This document shows, piece by piece, positions 1 to 8,833 of a stretch of 64,000 bases of DNA. The notes beneath the pieces were generated by a model, which was not told where the DNA came from, did no database searches, and saw nothing but the letters and a program-made list of their open reading frames with translations. The stretch comes from Limihaloglobus sulfuriphilus (GTDB taxonomy: Bacteria > Planctomycetota > Phycisphaerae > Sedimentisphaerales > Sedimentisphaeraceae), in the NCBI RefSeq assembly GCF_001999965.1, contig NZ_CP019646.1, positions 3,534,001 to 3,598,000 on the forward strand, written 5' to 3'. The first letter of the stretch is position 1, and each line of letters begins with the position of its first letter. The position numbers and the translations under genes are program-made.

Positions 1-2
1 AC

Positions 3-299
3 ATTGCCCGCGCACTTAGGCCGGTGGTTCTGCCCGGCGAAGAGCTTGTAGTAACTGTGCTTAAGGCCGGCGAAGAAGACAACCAGGGTATAGCCTATCT
101 TGAAGACGGTACTATGGTTGTCGTTGACGGCGGCAACAGGGTCATAGGCAAGACGGTAAGTGCTACGGTAACCAGCTCTCTTCAGACCTCCGCGGGTAAG
201 ATGATATTCGCAAAATTCGGTCAAGGCAGCGGAAATAATCAGGACGATAACCGCGGCCGCCAGGGCGGCAGACGCCCGGAGAGCAGACAGCGGCGATAA
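3..299 (+). CDS. PIN/TRAM-domain protein, C-terminal fragment
   Basis: The reading frame is open from the first bases of the window, so this is the 3' end of a longer gene. The residues seen ([13 protein letters not shown], then [15 protein letters not shown] and [12 protein letters not shown]) match the linker and TRAM RNA-binding domain at the end of YacL-like PIN/TRAM proteins. Members carry an N-terminal membrane part and a PIN nuclease domain, which would lie upstream of the window. A basic, Gly/Arg-rich tail of about 20 residues follows the TRAM fold and could help bind nucleic acid. The GTG at 24 is an internal codon, not the start. An eIF1-like gene follows after 21 bases. Confidence 0.8.
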   Translation: MARALRPVVLPGEELVVTVLKAGEEDNQGIAYLEDGTMVVVDGGNRVIGKTVSATVTSSLQTSAGKMIFAKFGQGSGNNQDDNRGRQGGRRPESRQRR

Positions 300-320
300 A
301 TTTTAATAAGAGTTTCTATC

Positions 321-689
321 TTGAATGACGGTCTTAACATAAACCCCGGGCTGGTTTACTCCACAGACAGCGGCAGGATGTGCCCTGATTGCGGAAGGCC
401 GGTTGGTGAATGTAGATGCCGCCGAGAGAAAAAACAGAAAATCCTCGGTGACGGAAGGGTACGTATCTCCCGCCAGACAAAGGGCCGCAAGGGAAAGGGC
501 GTAACTGTTATAACCGGTTTACCCCTGAGCGAAGAGGATTTGAAAGAGCTCGCCAAAAAGCTCAAAAGCAAATGCGGCTGCGGCGGAACAGTAAAAGATG
601 CTGACATAGAAATTCAGGGTGACCAGAGGGACAGGATTATGGCTGAATTGACAAAGCTCGGGTACAAACCAAAACTTTCCGGCGGCTGA
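321..689 (+). CDS. SUI1/eIF1-family translation factor (YciH-like), 122 aa
   Basis: Bacterial homologue of eukaryotic initiation factor 1, thought to act on the small ribosomal subunit and influence start-codon fidelity. The N-terminal GLVYSTDSGR resembles the E. coli YciH start. The core SUI1 fold is seen as GRKGKGVTVITGLPL, KKLKSKCGCGGTVKD and IEIQGDQRD, ending LGYKPKLSGG. Between them sits a Cys-rich insert, CPDCGRPVGECRC, which looks like a small metal-binding knuckle. The start is TTG at 321. The in-frame ATG at 378 would cut off the conserved YSTDSGR segment, so the longer form is preferred. It is probably cotranscribed with the PIN/TRAM gene. Confidence 0.85.
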   Translation: MNDGLNINPGLVYSTDSGRMCPDCGRPVGECRCRREKKQKILGDGRVRISRQTKGRKGKGVTVITGLPLSEEDLKELAKKLKSKCGCGGTVKDADIEIQGDQRDRIMAELTKLGYKPKLSGG

Positions 690-779
690 TAAGCCCAGTT
701 TCCTCAAAACTGTTTTCAGGCTTAGGCCGAGCCGGCCTGTAAATCAGACTGATTGCGGTATTTCTCGCTGCCAGACGGT

Positions 780-2786
780 TTAATCGATGTTTTTGTTTAC
801 ACAACCGGCTTGATAAGGGTGTGTACACATGAGCCACTCACCGGCTACGCAGGAAAAGTCCAATATATCAACAAAGCAGTCTTTATTAAAATCCATTTGA
901 GAATACCCCATCATGCCGCACGGGGCGACAAAATCGAGGTAGTTCTCAAGACGGTGAAATGTTATTCTGTTTGAATCATGGTAGTCTCTGGCTCCATCAT
1001 AAGATGTCCGGCTTGTATATATAATGTCATCACCATCGGCCTCCCACACGACGTACTGAAACCCGACATTCAGCATAGAATCCCGCCAGCTGTAGCCCGA
1101 ATTATCCTGGAGGACAGTTCTGATATGATACCAGTTCCGCAGATCTTCCGAGCCGATAAGTGATAGATTATTCCGCTGTGCCGGCCTCAAAGGGTCGGTA
1201 TTGTTATTGTTCAGTGTGAGATACAATCCGGTAACAGGGTCGCGGTGAATGTCAAACTTGTGCATCCCTCCGGGCATATCGATAAATCCCGTCTCCGGGT
1301 CAAAACTTAGAACCGTATCATCTGCGCTTAGCGTTAATATGGCAGCCTTGTCAACAACCGGATTGCTGTGAAACCTCATAAGTACGATTACATCGCCATC
1401 GGGAGCTTCTACCACATTGCCCTCGAGCCAGCCGGGACTTGTGCAATTCCATGAGGGATCAGCCCATGAGGGATCAAATTCAACTGCGTTTGTCATTGTC
1501 CAGCTTGCCGGCTCGAGCAGATCGCTGCCGGCTTCGCTCCAGACCACTACAGCCGCGTAAGCTATGGGCCATCGTTCGTCGGTAACCCTCTCTTCAAAAA
1601 CACGATAGATTTTTCCGTTGGAATGTATAACCGGCACAGGTCCGGTATGATAGCCGAATTTGCCTTCCTGCTGGGCCTCAAATAAAATCTTTCTGGGAGT
1701 CCAGCTTCCGCCGTAGTTCGTGGATTTGCTGATACATATATGGCCCGGGTTGGTTGAAATACCGAATGTGTATGTCTGGCCATTATGTTCAAAAAGTGTT
1801 GCCATTCTGAAATCATCGATCTGGCTTCTGAAAAACCAGCTTTTACCGTTGTCGTAAGATATTTTGAATATCGTATTGCCGGCGTGGTCATATGAGGCCA
1901 GCATAGCCCCATTATCGTAGAGCAGCATGGAAGGCGAACCGATCATTCTGTTTGTAGCCGGATCGCAGTAAGCAATCTGGCCGGCCCACAAGTCACCAGG
2001 TTCCTGCGGGTTTCCTGCATTGAAATGAGCCTGTATCCTCTCAGGGCTCAGTGCCTTGTCGTAAACTGCGACCTCGTCGAGATAGCCGCGGTACGGGACA
2101 TCAAAATCCGGCGCACGGCCGATCTGACCGGTTTGCGTGGGCGTGCCGTAATCATAAACATCGCTGGAAAACTGCAATGCCGTCTCTGAGGCTAAACTGC
2201 CGTCAAGATAGATACGTACCATATCGGAGGGATAATCGATAACACAGACTAAATGCACCCATTTTTCGGGTGTCGTAAACGCGGCGGAAGCATACGTATA
2301 AGAATCAGCGGCAGAGCTTCTCGCGGCGACTCTGAGCTGGCTTTGAGAATCACTGTATGAATACAAGCCGACATCGATTCCAGCTTTGCCGCCATCTATT
2401 CTTGTGGCAAAAATACGCTGGATAAGGTTGGAATCCGGCAGGACAGCGCAGCGAAGCCACGCCTCAAATGTTACGCAGGAGCTGGAGTCTATGAGCGGGC
2501 CCAGCTCATTGGCCAGGTCAACACCGGCGAGATTGCCGTTAAACCAGCCGCACTTGCCGCCTACGCCTGCTTCCGCTGTCATTACGTCATTCTGGAATGT
2601 TGAGTTCTTGATGTTGCCCGTACTCTCATGTGCGGGAAAACCGTCCTTGTATCTGTAATCATTAAACCGCCACCACGCAACGGGCCCATCTGATTCCACA
2701 ATCGCGGCATAATCTGCCAAAAGAGCGGAAGCTGAAAGAAGAAAAACAAATAATAATATAAAAAATCTTTTCGGTTTGCGTTTCAT
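780..2786 (-). CDS. Secreted LamG / sialidase-fold protein with C-terminal dockerin-like repeat, 668 aa
   Basis: Residues 1-24 form a signal peptide (MKRKPKRFFILLFVFLLSAS...). Residues about 35-255 form a LamG/concanavalin-like jelly roll (VAWWRF, EAWLRC, YLDEVAVYDKALSPE). Residues about 280-600 look like a sialidase beta-propeller with Asp-box-like motifs SYDNGKSW and STNYGGSW. The C-terminus has a dockerin-like unit, MDFNKDCFVDILDFSCVAGEW, typical of exported planctomycete enzymes. It is probably an exported glycoside hydrolase acting on sialylated or related glycans; its catalytic Arg triad was not confirmed by eye. It is the last gene of a leftward cluster after a sialate O-acetylesterase and a NagA-like deacetylase, which supports a role in amino-sugar release. 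Confidence 0.7.
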   Translation of the reverse strand: MKRKPKRFFILLFVFLLSASALLADYAAIVESDGPVAWWRFNDYRYKDGFPAHESTGNIKNSTFQNDVMTAEAGVGGKCGWFNGNLAGVDLANELGPLIDSSSCVTFEAWLRCAVLPDSNLIQRIFATRIDGGKAGIDVGLYSYSDSQSQLRVAARSSAADSYTYASAAFTTPEKWVHLVCVIDYPSDMVRIYLDGSLASETALQFSSDVYDYGTPTQTGQIGRAPDFDVPYRGYLDEVAVYDKALSPERIQAHFNAGNPQEPGDLWAGQIAYCDPATNRMIGSPSMLLYDNGAMLASYDHAGNTIFKISYDNGKSWFFRSQIDDFRMATLFEHNGQTYTFGISTNPGHICISKSTNYGGSWTPRKILFEAQQEGKFGYHTGPVPVIHSNGKIYRVFEERVTDERWPIAYAAVVVWSEAGSDLLEPASWTMTNAVEFDPSWADPSWNCTSPGWLEGNVVEAPDGDVIVLMRFHSNPVVDKAAILTLSADDTVLSFDPETGFIDMPGGMHKFDIHRDPVTGLYLTLNNNNTDPLRPAQRNNLSLIGSEDLRNWYHIRTVLQDNSGYSWRDSMLNVGFQYVVWEADGDDIIYTSRTSYDGARDYHDSNRITFHRLENYLDFVAPCGMMGYSQMDFNKDCFVDILDFSCVAGEWLMCTHPYQAGCVNKNID

Positions 2787-2878
2787 TTTGGATACCTGTT
2801 CTGCTTTATCAATATAATTCTCAAGGCAGTCTGTTTCGTGCCATATTTTCTACCCCTTTTTCTGCCTCGGGTAAGATT

Positions 2879-4438
2879 CTAAAAATAAGACCACTTATCC
2901 TCGGTTTGCCAGCTGCTGTTGTCTGTTCTGAATGAAGATGCCGGCAGGCCTTCACCGTTGAACAGGCTTGCGCCGGCGGTGTTGCTCCATGCGTAGCGAG
3001 CGGTAGCGGGGTTTTGTACTTTGCCACTGCTGAGAAGAAGCGAATCGCCGTCAATTTTCACATCGGCAGGATAGTATTTTCCGTCGCTTCCGGCGATTTC
3101 GAACCAGTTTTGTTCCGTGTCTTTTACCACTAAGCCGCCGTGGGCATGGTCAAAGGTCAGTCTCAAAGTGCTGCCCTGACAAACAGTTTTTCTCAGCACC
3201 GGCCCGGAATAAATCACGTCCTGGCCGTAGGTTTTATTCAGCGCAATCAGTGCCAGCCGTTTGCCTATTACCTTTTTATTTCTGGGGTGGATATCATCGA
3301 TGTCGTCCACAGTGTCGAGCGATACAGCCATGCCGCTATCGGGTATAGCCTCGAGCGAAAGCCGCTGAGCTTCCCGCAGTTCGGAACAGATGTTTTCCAT
3401 TCCCTGGGAATTCTGGTCATAGTAGCTGCACGGAGCTATCTGAACAAAATAGAACGGCAGCCGGGCGTTCCATTTCTGACGCCAAAGCTGAACCATCGCC
3501 CTGGAGAGATCAATGTAACCCTTTGCCCGCCATGAGTTACCTTCACCCTGATACCATATAAATCCCCTTAGCGTATAGCCGGCAACCGGTTCAATCATGC
3601 CGTTGTAAAGGCCGCAAGGGTGCTGAATGTGCTCGGGGCCCATGGGCGGCCTCGGCTGGGCGGGTTTATCCTTTTCCTGCCCGTCGGCGGCTTTGAGCTC
3701 TTCTTCGTATGAATGCAATTTTTCGTCGTAGATTTCTTTACCGCCGTTGTGCCACTTTTGAGAGAATGTATCGTAATGCTCTGCCATTTGAGGCAGCTGC
3801 ATCTCCAGTGTCGGCCTGTCCATCCACGCTTCTATCGGTGTTCCGCCGACAGCGGACTTGATAATGCCTACCGGCACGCCGAGCTCGCGGTGAATATTTG
3901 CCGCGAAATAATATCCAACCGCCGAAAAGCCTGATGCGTTTTTGGGGTTGCATACCATCCATTCAGCGCCGTGAATGTCCTTTTGGGGGATATCAGTTGT
4001 CCTTCGCGGCACAGCGAAGAGCCTGATATTAGAAAAGTTCGCCGCTTTGACTTCAGCGTCTGCGTTATGAACACCGAAAAGGGGGAAATTCATATTCGAC
4101 TGACCCGATGCCAGCCAGACTTCGCCGAGCAGAACGTTGTGCAGTACCGTCCTGTCATTCCGGCTGCTTATAGTTATCTGCATCGGCATGTTATCCGCGG
4201 CAGGTGTTTCAATCTTCGTTTCCCATCTGCCGTCTGTGTCAGCGACGGCAATTCCTTTTAAGCCGGCGGGTTCAGAGTTTATATGAATAATTTCGCCCGG
4301 GTCTGCCCAGCCGCGGAAAAGGGCACTGGAATTCTGCTGGATGACCATGTTATCTGTATATATCCCCGGCAGTTTCAGCGAGGTAAAAGCGGTAAGCTGA
4401 AAAACTCCCAATAACAGCAACATTTTACTGATTTTCAT
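2879..4438 (-). CDS. Sialate O-acetylesterase (SGNH-type), exported, 519 aa
   Basis: Removes O-acetyl groups from sialic acids or other acetylated glycans so that downstream enzymes can act. A signal peptide (MKISKMLLLLGVFQLTAFTS) leads into a beta-sandwich (DNMVIQQNSSALFRGWADPG). The SGNH catalytic domain follows with the Ser block EVWLASGQSNM, the FIWYQGEGN block and the C-terminal DIDDIHPRNK Asp-His pair. Length and block order fit the family. It lies 99 bases after the NagA-like gene and 92 bases before the sialidase-like gene on the same strand, so the three probably act on one substrate. The substrate itself is inferred from context. Confidence 0.85.
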   Translation of the reverse strand: MKISKMLLLLGVFQLTAFTSLKLPGIYTDNMVIQQNSSALFRGWADPGEIIHINSEPAGLKGIAVADTDGRWETKIETPAADNMPMQITISSRNDRTVLHNVLLGEVWLASGQSNMNFPLFGVHNADAEVKAANFSNIRLFAVPRRTTDIPQKDIHGAEWMVCNPKNASGFSAVGYYFAANIHRELGVPVGIIKSAVGGTPIEAWMDRPTLEMQLPQMAEHYDTFSQKWHNGGKEIYDEKLHSYEEELKAADGQEKDKPAQPRPPMGPEHIQHPCGLYNGMIEPVAGYTLRGFIWYQGEGNSWRAKGYIDLSRAMVQLWRQKWNARLPFYFVQIAPCSYYDQNSQGMENICSELREAQRLSLEAIPDSGMAVSLDTVDDIDDIHPRNKKVIGKRLALIALNKTYGQDVIYSGPVLRKTVCQGSTLRLTFDHAHGGLVVKDTEQNWFEIAGSDGKYYPADVKIDGDSLLLSSGKVQNPATARYAWSNTAGASLFNGEGLPASSFRTDNSSWQTEDKWSYF

Positions 4439-4537
4439 AATGCAATCCTTTTTTTCTGTTGCCTCCGCGCTCGGCGGCAGCTCTTAACGGTTATTATGAT
4501 TTTTGCAGTCTTATGCTGAAGATTATATCAGCTCAGG

Positions 4538-5452
4538 TCAACTTAGCGATATAAATTTTCTGGGATTTTCTGATGTAACCTTAACGATTTCTTCTTCGCT
4601 AAGTATCTTGAGCTTACGCAGATAGTCAGCGCACTGGGCTATGTTGAAAGATGAGCCGACAAGACATTCTTTTTCCGGATTGTGAAGCAGGCCCGAGGGC
4701 TCAAGAACCGCGTCGTTGCCAAGGCAGTCGTATCTGCCCGGAGCAAGTCCGGCTATGGGCGAGGCATCGCTTGTAACTATCACTTTGTCAACGCCTTTAG
4801 CGTTTATGATTGCCTCTATTACGTGGGGGGGCAGGTGGAAACCGTCAGTTATTATCATAGCCGCCAGTTCCTTTACCGCCAGCGCTTTGAGTATCGGGTT
4901 GTCGTGTCTGCCGGCAACGTTTGGCGTACCGTTGCCCAGGTGTGTCAGCAGTGTCGCGCCGGCCTGCGCCATTCGCTTGAGCTGCTCAGAGCTAGCCGCC
5001 TGATGTCCCAGAGAAACGGTAATGCCCATTTTAACGGCTTCCTTGCAGAAATTCTCCGCTCCGGGTGCTTCCGCCGCGATGGTTATCAGCTTGACCTTCC
5101 CGTCTGAAAATTCCATCAGCTTTTCAAGCAGCCTGATATCCGGCTTTTGCACCCATTGCGGGTTATGCGCGCCGACGGAGCCGGGTTTATCGGATATAAA
5201 CGGTCCCTCGATATGTACGCCGGGGATGTGTTTACCGATGGAGGACGCCACCGCGTTTGCTATGATTTTCAGGTTTTTTTCGTATATTTCCAGGGGACTG
5301 GTGATCAGAGTGGGCAGAAAACAATCTGTCCCGGATTTCGTCAGATGATCAACAGCCTTTATAAACGAGGCATCGGTTAAATCCGGTGAAGAAAAATCCA
5401 CACCGACGCTGCCGTTAACCTGGAGGTCGCAATATTTTATTTTTGTGTGCAT
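4538..5452 (-). CDS. NagA-like amidohydrolase (N-acetyl amino-sugar deacetylase), short form, 304 aa
   Basis: An amidohydrolase-superfamily TIM barrel of the N-acetylglucosamine-6-phosphate deacetylase type. The start YCDLQVNGSVGVDF corresponds to the first barrel strand. Metal and catalytic positions are present: the Glu in HIEGPF, His in SLGHQAA, His in THLGNG and Asp in VTSDAS. At 304 residues it is clearly shorter than usual NagA (about 380) because the N-terminal beta-sandwich strands, and with them the usual HxH first-strand motif, are missing and the C-terminus is trimmed. Whether it acts on a phosphorylated sugar is therefore unclear. It is transcribed divergently from the gntR regulator across a shared 138-base control region. 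Confidence 0.75.
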   Translation of the reverse strand: MHTKIKYCDLQVNGSVGVDFSSPDLTDASFIKAVDHLTKSGTDCFLPTLITSPLEIYEKNLKIIANAVASSIGKHIPGVHIEGPFISDKPGSVGAHNPQWVQKPDIRLLEKLMEFSDGKVKLITIAAEAPGAENFCKEAVKMGITVSLGHQAASSEQLKRMAQAGATLLTHLGNGTPNVAGRHDNPILKALAVKELAAMIITDGFHLPPHVIEAIINAKGVDKVIVTSDASPIAGLAPGRYDCLGNDAVLEPSGLLHNPEKECLVGSSFNIAQCADYLRKLKILSEEEIVKVTSENPRKFISLS

Positions 5453-5486
5453 GTATTGTCCTTTTTAAACATTAAAGGTTCTTTAA

Positions 5487-5579
5487 TTGTACCAATATTA
5501 GTCGCAAGTCAAAATAAAATTTGAGAAAAAATGAAAATTTGGACAAATTAAGTTGACAAATGGTACAAGTGTGGTACCA
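5487..5579. promoter_or_regulatory. Divergent control region with three GGTAC-box operators
   Basis: Between the NagA-like gene and gntR are three matching boxes: TTGTACCA at 5487-5494 (TGGTACAA on the other strand), TGGTACAA at 5561-5568 and TGGTACCA at 5572-5579. The last two are in direct orientation 11 bases apart, about one helical turn. A TTGACA -35 element at 5553-5558 abuts them, so a bound repressor would block the rightward promoter. The upstream box lies close to the leftward start. This placement fits autoregulation by the GntR protein and co-control of both arms; that the GntR protein binds here is inferred. Confidence 0.6.
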
Positions 5580-5590
5580 ATTACAGTGTT

Positions 5591-6268
5591 ATGGAACGTG
5601 AATTGTTAAATACAAAGCTGGTACGTGAAATACTTTCTCTCGTGCTTTCAGGCTCTTATGAGCTGGGGACGCGTCTGCCGTCCGAGCGCAAGCTCTGCCA
5701 GATGTACGGCGTAAGCCGGGGAACGGTGCGGCAGGCTCTGGCGGATCTGGAAAACCTCGGGATTGTTGAGATACGTCACGGCAGCGGGGTTTATGTCCTC
5801 AATCAGTCGATTAAAGAGCTTCCCGAGGACGTGATGCCGCCGGAATTTGATTCGGTGAGTCTAAATGACATTTTATCAGCGAGAAAAGTTATTGAATCGG
5901 CATGTATCAAGCTGGCTTGTTCACGCTGCGACGAGAAACTTGTAAAACGGCTTGAAGAAATTATAGACGCGATGGTTGAGAACATGGACAATCTGCCCGA
6001 GTTTATAAAACACGATATGGATTTTCACGAAACAGTAGTTAATAATTGCGGAAACCCTGCCTTGATAATCGCTTACAAGTCAATATCTGAGTATCACAGG
6101 TATTCACAGATCTTTACCAGCCTTCACGAAGGCGAAGAAGAGGTAGCCATCGATTATCATCAGCGTATGCTCTATGCCTTGAAAAAGAAAAATCCCCAGC
6201 TCGGTGAGCGGGCCATACTTGCGCATTTGGACCATCTCGCCGGGATGCGGGAGAAAAATGTCATATAA
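5591..6268 (+). CDS. GntR-family transcriptional regulator, FCD (FadR) subfamily, 225 aa
   Basis: Residues about 8-72 form a winged helix-turn-helix with the GntR signature (YELGTRLPSERKLCQMYGVS, then RGTVRQALADLENLGIVEIRHGSGVYV). Residues about 95-215 form an all-helical FCD effector domain (DILSARKVIESACIKLA, HDMDFHETVVNNCGNP) with Asp/His residues typical of the metal-binding FCD pocket. The usual ligands are small carboxylic acids or sugar acids. It is the first gene of a rightward operon with glutamate dehydrogenase (10-base gap), an oxidoreductase and an aminotransferase. It probably represses both this operon and the divergent deacetylase cluster through the GGTAC boxes just upstream. 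Confidence 0.85.
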   Translation: MERELLNTKLVREILSLVLSGSYELGTRLPSERKLCQMYGVSRGTVRQALADLENLGIVEIRHGSGVYVLNQSIKELPEDVMPPEFDSVSLNDILSARKVIESACIKLACSRCDEKLVKRLEEIIDAMVENMDNLPEFIKHDMDFHETVVNNCGNPALIIAYKSISEYHRYSQIFTSLHEGEEEVAIDYHQRMLYALKKKNPQLGERAILAHLDHLAGMREKNVI

Positions 6269-6277
6269 GGAGTTATC

Positions 6278-7546
6278 ATGTCAGAAAATGTAAATGTCTA
6301 TGGTATTTGCAGAATTGCCGAACAGAATTTCCTCGAATCCGCGAGCAGGCTTAAGCTGGAAGATTCGATGGTTCAGCGGCTTATAAATCCCAAGGAAAAA
6401 CTGGAGATAAGCCTCAATCCCGCCCTCTCAAACGGCAAAACTGTCCATCTTAAGTCTTTCATAGTCAGGCATAATTCGGCTTTAGGCCCATGTAAGGGCG
6501 GCATCAGGTTTACAGGCGATGTTACAATGGAAGATGTGCAGGGTCTTGCAATGGAGATGACCTGGAAGACTTCGCTGATCGGCGTACCGTTCGGCGGCGG
6601 AAAATCGGGCATAAAATATGACCAGACAGGTCTTGGGGAAGTTGACAAGGAAACCATAATCCGCTCATTTACCAGAGCGGCAATGCGTCATATCGGCCCT
6701 GAAATCTATGTTCCTGCGCCGGATATCGGAACGAACGAAACTGACATGGGGCATATAAAGGACTGCATCGCGTATTCCTGGGGCAAGTCCACAACGGACG
6801 GCTGTTTTGTGACCGGCAAGCCGGTAATCCTGGGCGGTATCGAGAAACGCCGCGAGGCAACCGGCAGGGGCGTTGTGTATTCAACCGCCGCCGCGTGCAA
6901 GGCGCTGGGCAGGGATATATCACAGATGCGGGTTGCCGTTCAGGGGTTTGGAAATGTCGGCAGCGCCGCGGCAGAGATAATTGCCGCAGAATACGGCGCG
7001 AAGGTTATCGCCGTCTCTGATATCAACGGCGGAGTGTTCAACGCAGAGGGGCTCGATATAAAGTCTCTTATTGAATACTGCAAGAAGACCGGCGGTGTGA
7101 CTGATTTCCCCGGGTCAGAAAATATCAGCGGCAGCGAACTGCTTGAGACTGACTGTGATATTCTCATACCGGCGGCGACACAATCGCAGATAACACTGTC
7201 TAACTGCAAGTCCGTCAAGGCGGATATCATCGCCGAAGGAGCCAACGCCCCGACCGATCCGCAGGCGGATGAGGTACTGAGCGGCAGCGGTAAATTTATT
7301 ATACCGGATATTCTCTGCAACGCCGGCGGGGTTTTTGTCTCTTATCTTGAATACACACAGGAGACACAGCGTGAGCAGATGACCGGAGAAATGGTATGCC
7401 GCAGGCTCAAGAAGAGAATGGAATCAAGTTTCAAAGAAGTGTACGAATATTCAAACAGAGAGAAAATAACAATGCGCCAGGCCGCGATGGATATAGCGGT
7501 AAAACGGGTTGTCGAGGCAACCAAAGCTATGGGCGCATTACCGTAA
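6278..7546 (+). CDS. Glu/Leu/Phe/Val dehydrogenase (glutamate dehydrogenase-like), 422 aa
   Basis: Catalyses reversible NAD(P)-dependent oxidative deamination, most likely glutamate to 2-oxoglutarate and ammonia. Diagnostic blocks are the substrate-binding Lys in GPCKGGIRF, the GVPFGGGKSGI loop, PAPDIGTNETDM and the Rossmann motif VQGFGNVGSAAAE. AAGG-type ribosome binding (AAGGAG) sits eight bases before the ATG. In this operon it would regenerate 2-oxoglutarate and remove the amino group collected by the class III aminotransferase two genes downstream. GGGKSG in place of the common GGGKGG is a mild departure. True amino-acid preference (Glu, Leu or Phe) cannot be fixed by eye. Confidence 0.85.
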   Translation: MSENVNVYGICRIAEQNFLESASRLKLEDSMVQRLINPKEKLEISLNPALSNGKTVHLKSFIVRHNSALGPCKGGIRFTGDVTMEDVQGLAMEMTWKTSLIGVPFGGGKSGIKYDQTGLGEVDKETIIRSFTRAAMRHIGPEIYVPAPDIGTNETDMGHIKDCIAYSWGKSTTDGCFVTGKPVILGGIEKRREATGRGVVYSTAAACKALGRDISQMRVAVQGFGNVGSAAAEIIAAEYGAKVIAVSDINGGVFNAEGLDIKSLIEYCKKTGGVTDFPGSENISGSELLETDCDILIPAATQSQITLSNCKSVKADIIAEGANAPTDPQADEVLSGSGKFIIPDILCNAGGVFVSYLEYTQETQREQMTGEMVCRRLKKRMESSFKEVYEYSNREKITMRQAAMDIAVKRVVEATKAMGALP

Positions 7547-7562
7547 AGACAAGGAAGATTTT

Positions 7563-8801
7563 ATGAATACCAAACCACAAGTATGTATAGTCGGCGGCGG
7601 GATGATAACGCAGGTGCAGATACTGCCCTCGCTGTATCATCTCCAGCGTCAGGGAATTATCGGCGATATCAGCGTTTGCGCCCTTGACAGCGGCCCGCTG
7701 CGAGTTTTGGCCGAAGACCAGACACTCAAAAAGGCGTTCCCCGGGCAGACTTTCGCGGCTAACCCGTCTCTGGATACTGAACCGAATGAAAAGTTTCCCG
7801 AGCTTTACAAGCAGATTCTCGCGGATATGCCCGAGCAGAGCATTGTAGCGGTGGCGATGCCGGATCAGCTCCATTACCCTGTTATAAAAGAGGCTATAAG
7901 CTGCGGCCACCACATAATGTGCGTCAAGCCGCTGGTTCTAAAGTATAAGCAGGCGATTGAGATAGAAAAAATTGCATACGAAAAGGGCCTCGTGATCGGC
8001 GTTGAGTACCATAAACGCCTCGATGACAGGGCGCTGCTGGCACGGCGGCAGTACCGTGACGGAATGTTTGGGGAGTTTAAGATCGGCCATGCCGAAATGA
8101 ACGAGCCGTATTATTACCGTAATTCTAATTTCCAGAACTGGTGCACCTGTGAAAACTCCGACATGTTCACATACGTCGGCTGCCACTATGTTGACCAGCT
8201 CCATTTCATCACGGGACTTATGCCCAAATCCGTTTCGGTGTACGGCATAAAGGATAAATATCCCAACGGAAACGACGGCTACCTCTGGACGGACGCCCGG
8301 GTATTATGGGATAATGGGGCGTGCCTGCATGTAACCGATATTATGGGCTATCCGGACGAGGGGCCCGGCGGCAATTTCCAGGGTATCAGGATGTACTTTG
8401 CCGGCGAAGGCAAGAGCGGTATGCTTGTGCATAACGACCAGTTCCGCGGCATAGAGCATTGCTATCTTGAGAAAGGCTGCGAGCCGGGGGATACGTACTA
8501 CTCTCAGCCGAGCCCGGACTATTTCAAGTTTGTCAGCCTCGGCGGCAAGGGTCTCGTGCCCGTTGGCTACGGATACCGTTCAATCGAGCTGATTATCAAA
8601 AACGCCTGCCGGTGCATCGGCAAAGACCTTGACCGGCGGCAGCAGATAATAAACGAGCTTGACGATGACGGCGTTATGGCTACTCCGAAAAACAGCTCTT
8701 ACAACGAGCTTGTAATGGAGGCAGGCAGGCTCTCTATACTAAACGGCGGAAGAGAGGTTGAAATTGAATACGGCGAAAATGCCGGCGTAAAATTGAAGTA
8801 A
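7563..8801 (+). CDS. Gfo/Idh/MocA-family oxidoreductase, 412 aa
   Basis: NAD(P)-dependent sugar or sugar-derivative dehydrogenase family. The N-terminal Rossmann fold opens PQVCIVGGGMITQ, and the family Lys is in HIMCVKPLV, where the usual Glu of the EKP motif is Val. GVEYHKRLDD and VGCHYVDQLHFITG follow in the substrate domain (residues about 140-330). The ATG at 7563 is chosen because AGGAAG lies just upstream. The frame is open further upstream, overlapping the end of the dehydrogenase gene, but that extension has no family match. By context it should oxidise an amino-sugar-derived compound before or after transamination; the substrate is unknown. Confidence 0.8.
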   Translation: MNTKPQVCIVGGGMITQVQILPSLYHLQRQGIIGDISVCALDSGPLRVLAEDQTLKKAFPGQTFAANPSLDTEPNEKFPELYKQILADMPEQSIVAVAMPDQLHYPVIKEAISCGHHIMCVKPLVLKYKQAIEIEKIAYEKGLVIGVEYHKRLDDRALLARRQYRDGMFGEFKIGHAEMNEPYYYRNSNFQNWCTCENSDMFTYVGCHYVDQLHFITGLMPKSVSVYGIKDKYPNGNDGYLWTDARVLWDNGACLHVTDIMGYPDEGPGGNFQGIRMYFAGEGKSGMLVHNDQFRGIEHCYLEKGCEPGDTYYSQPSPDYFKFVSLGGKGLVPVGYGYRSIELIIKNACRCIGKDLDRRQQIINELDDDGVMATPKNSSYNELVMEAGRLSILNGGREVEIEYGENAGVKLK

Positions 8802-8833
8802 TAACAAAAAATATAATTAAACGAGGATTTATA

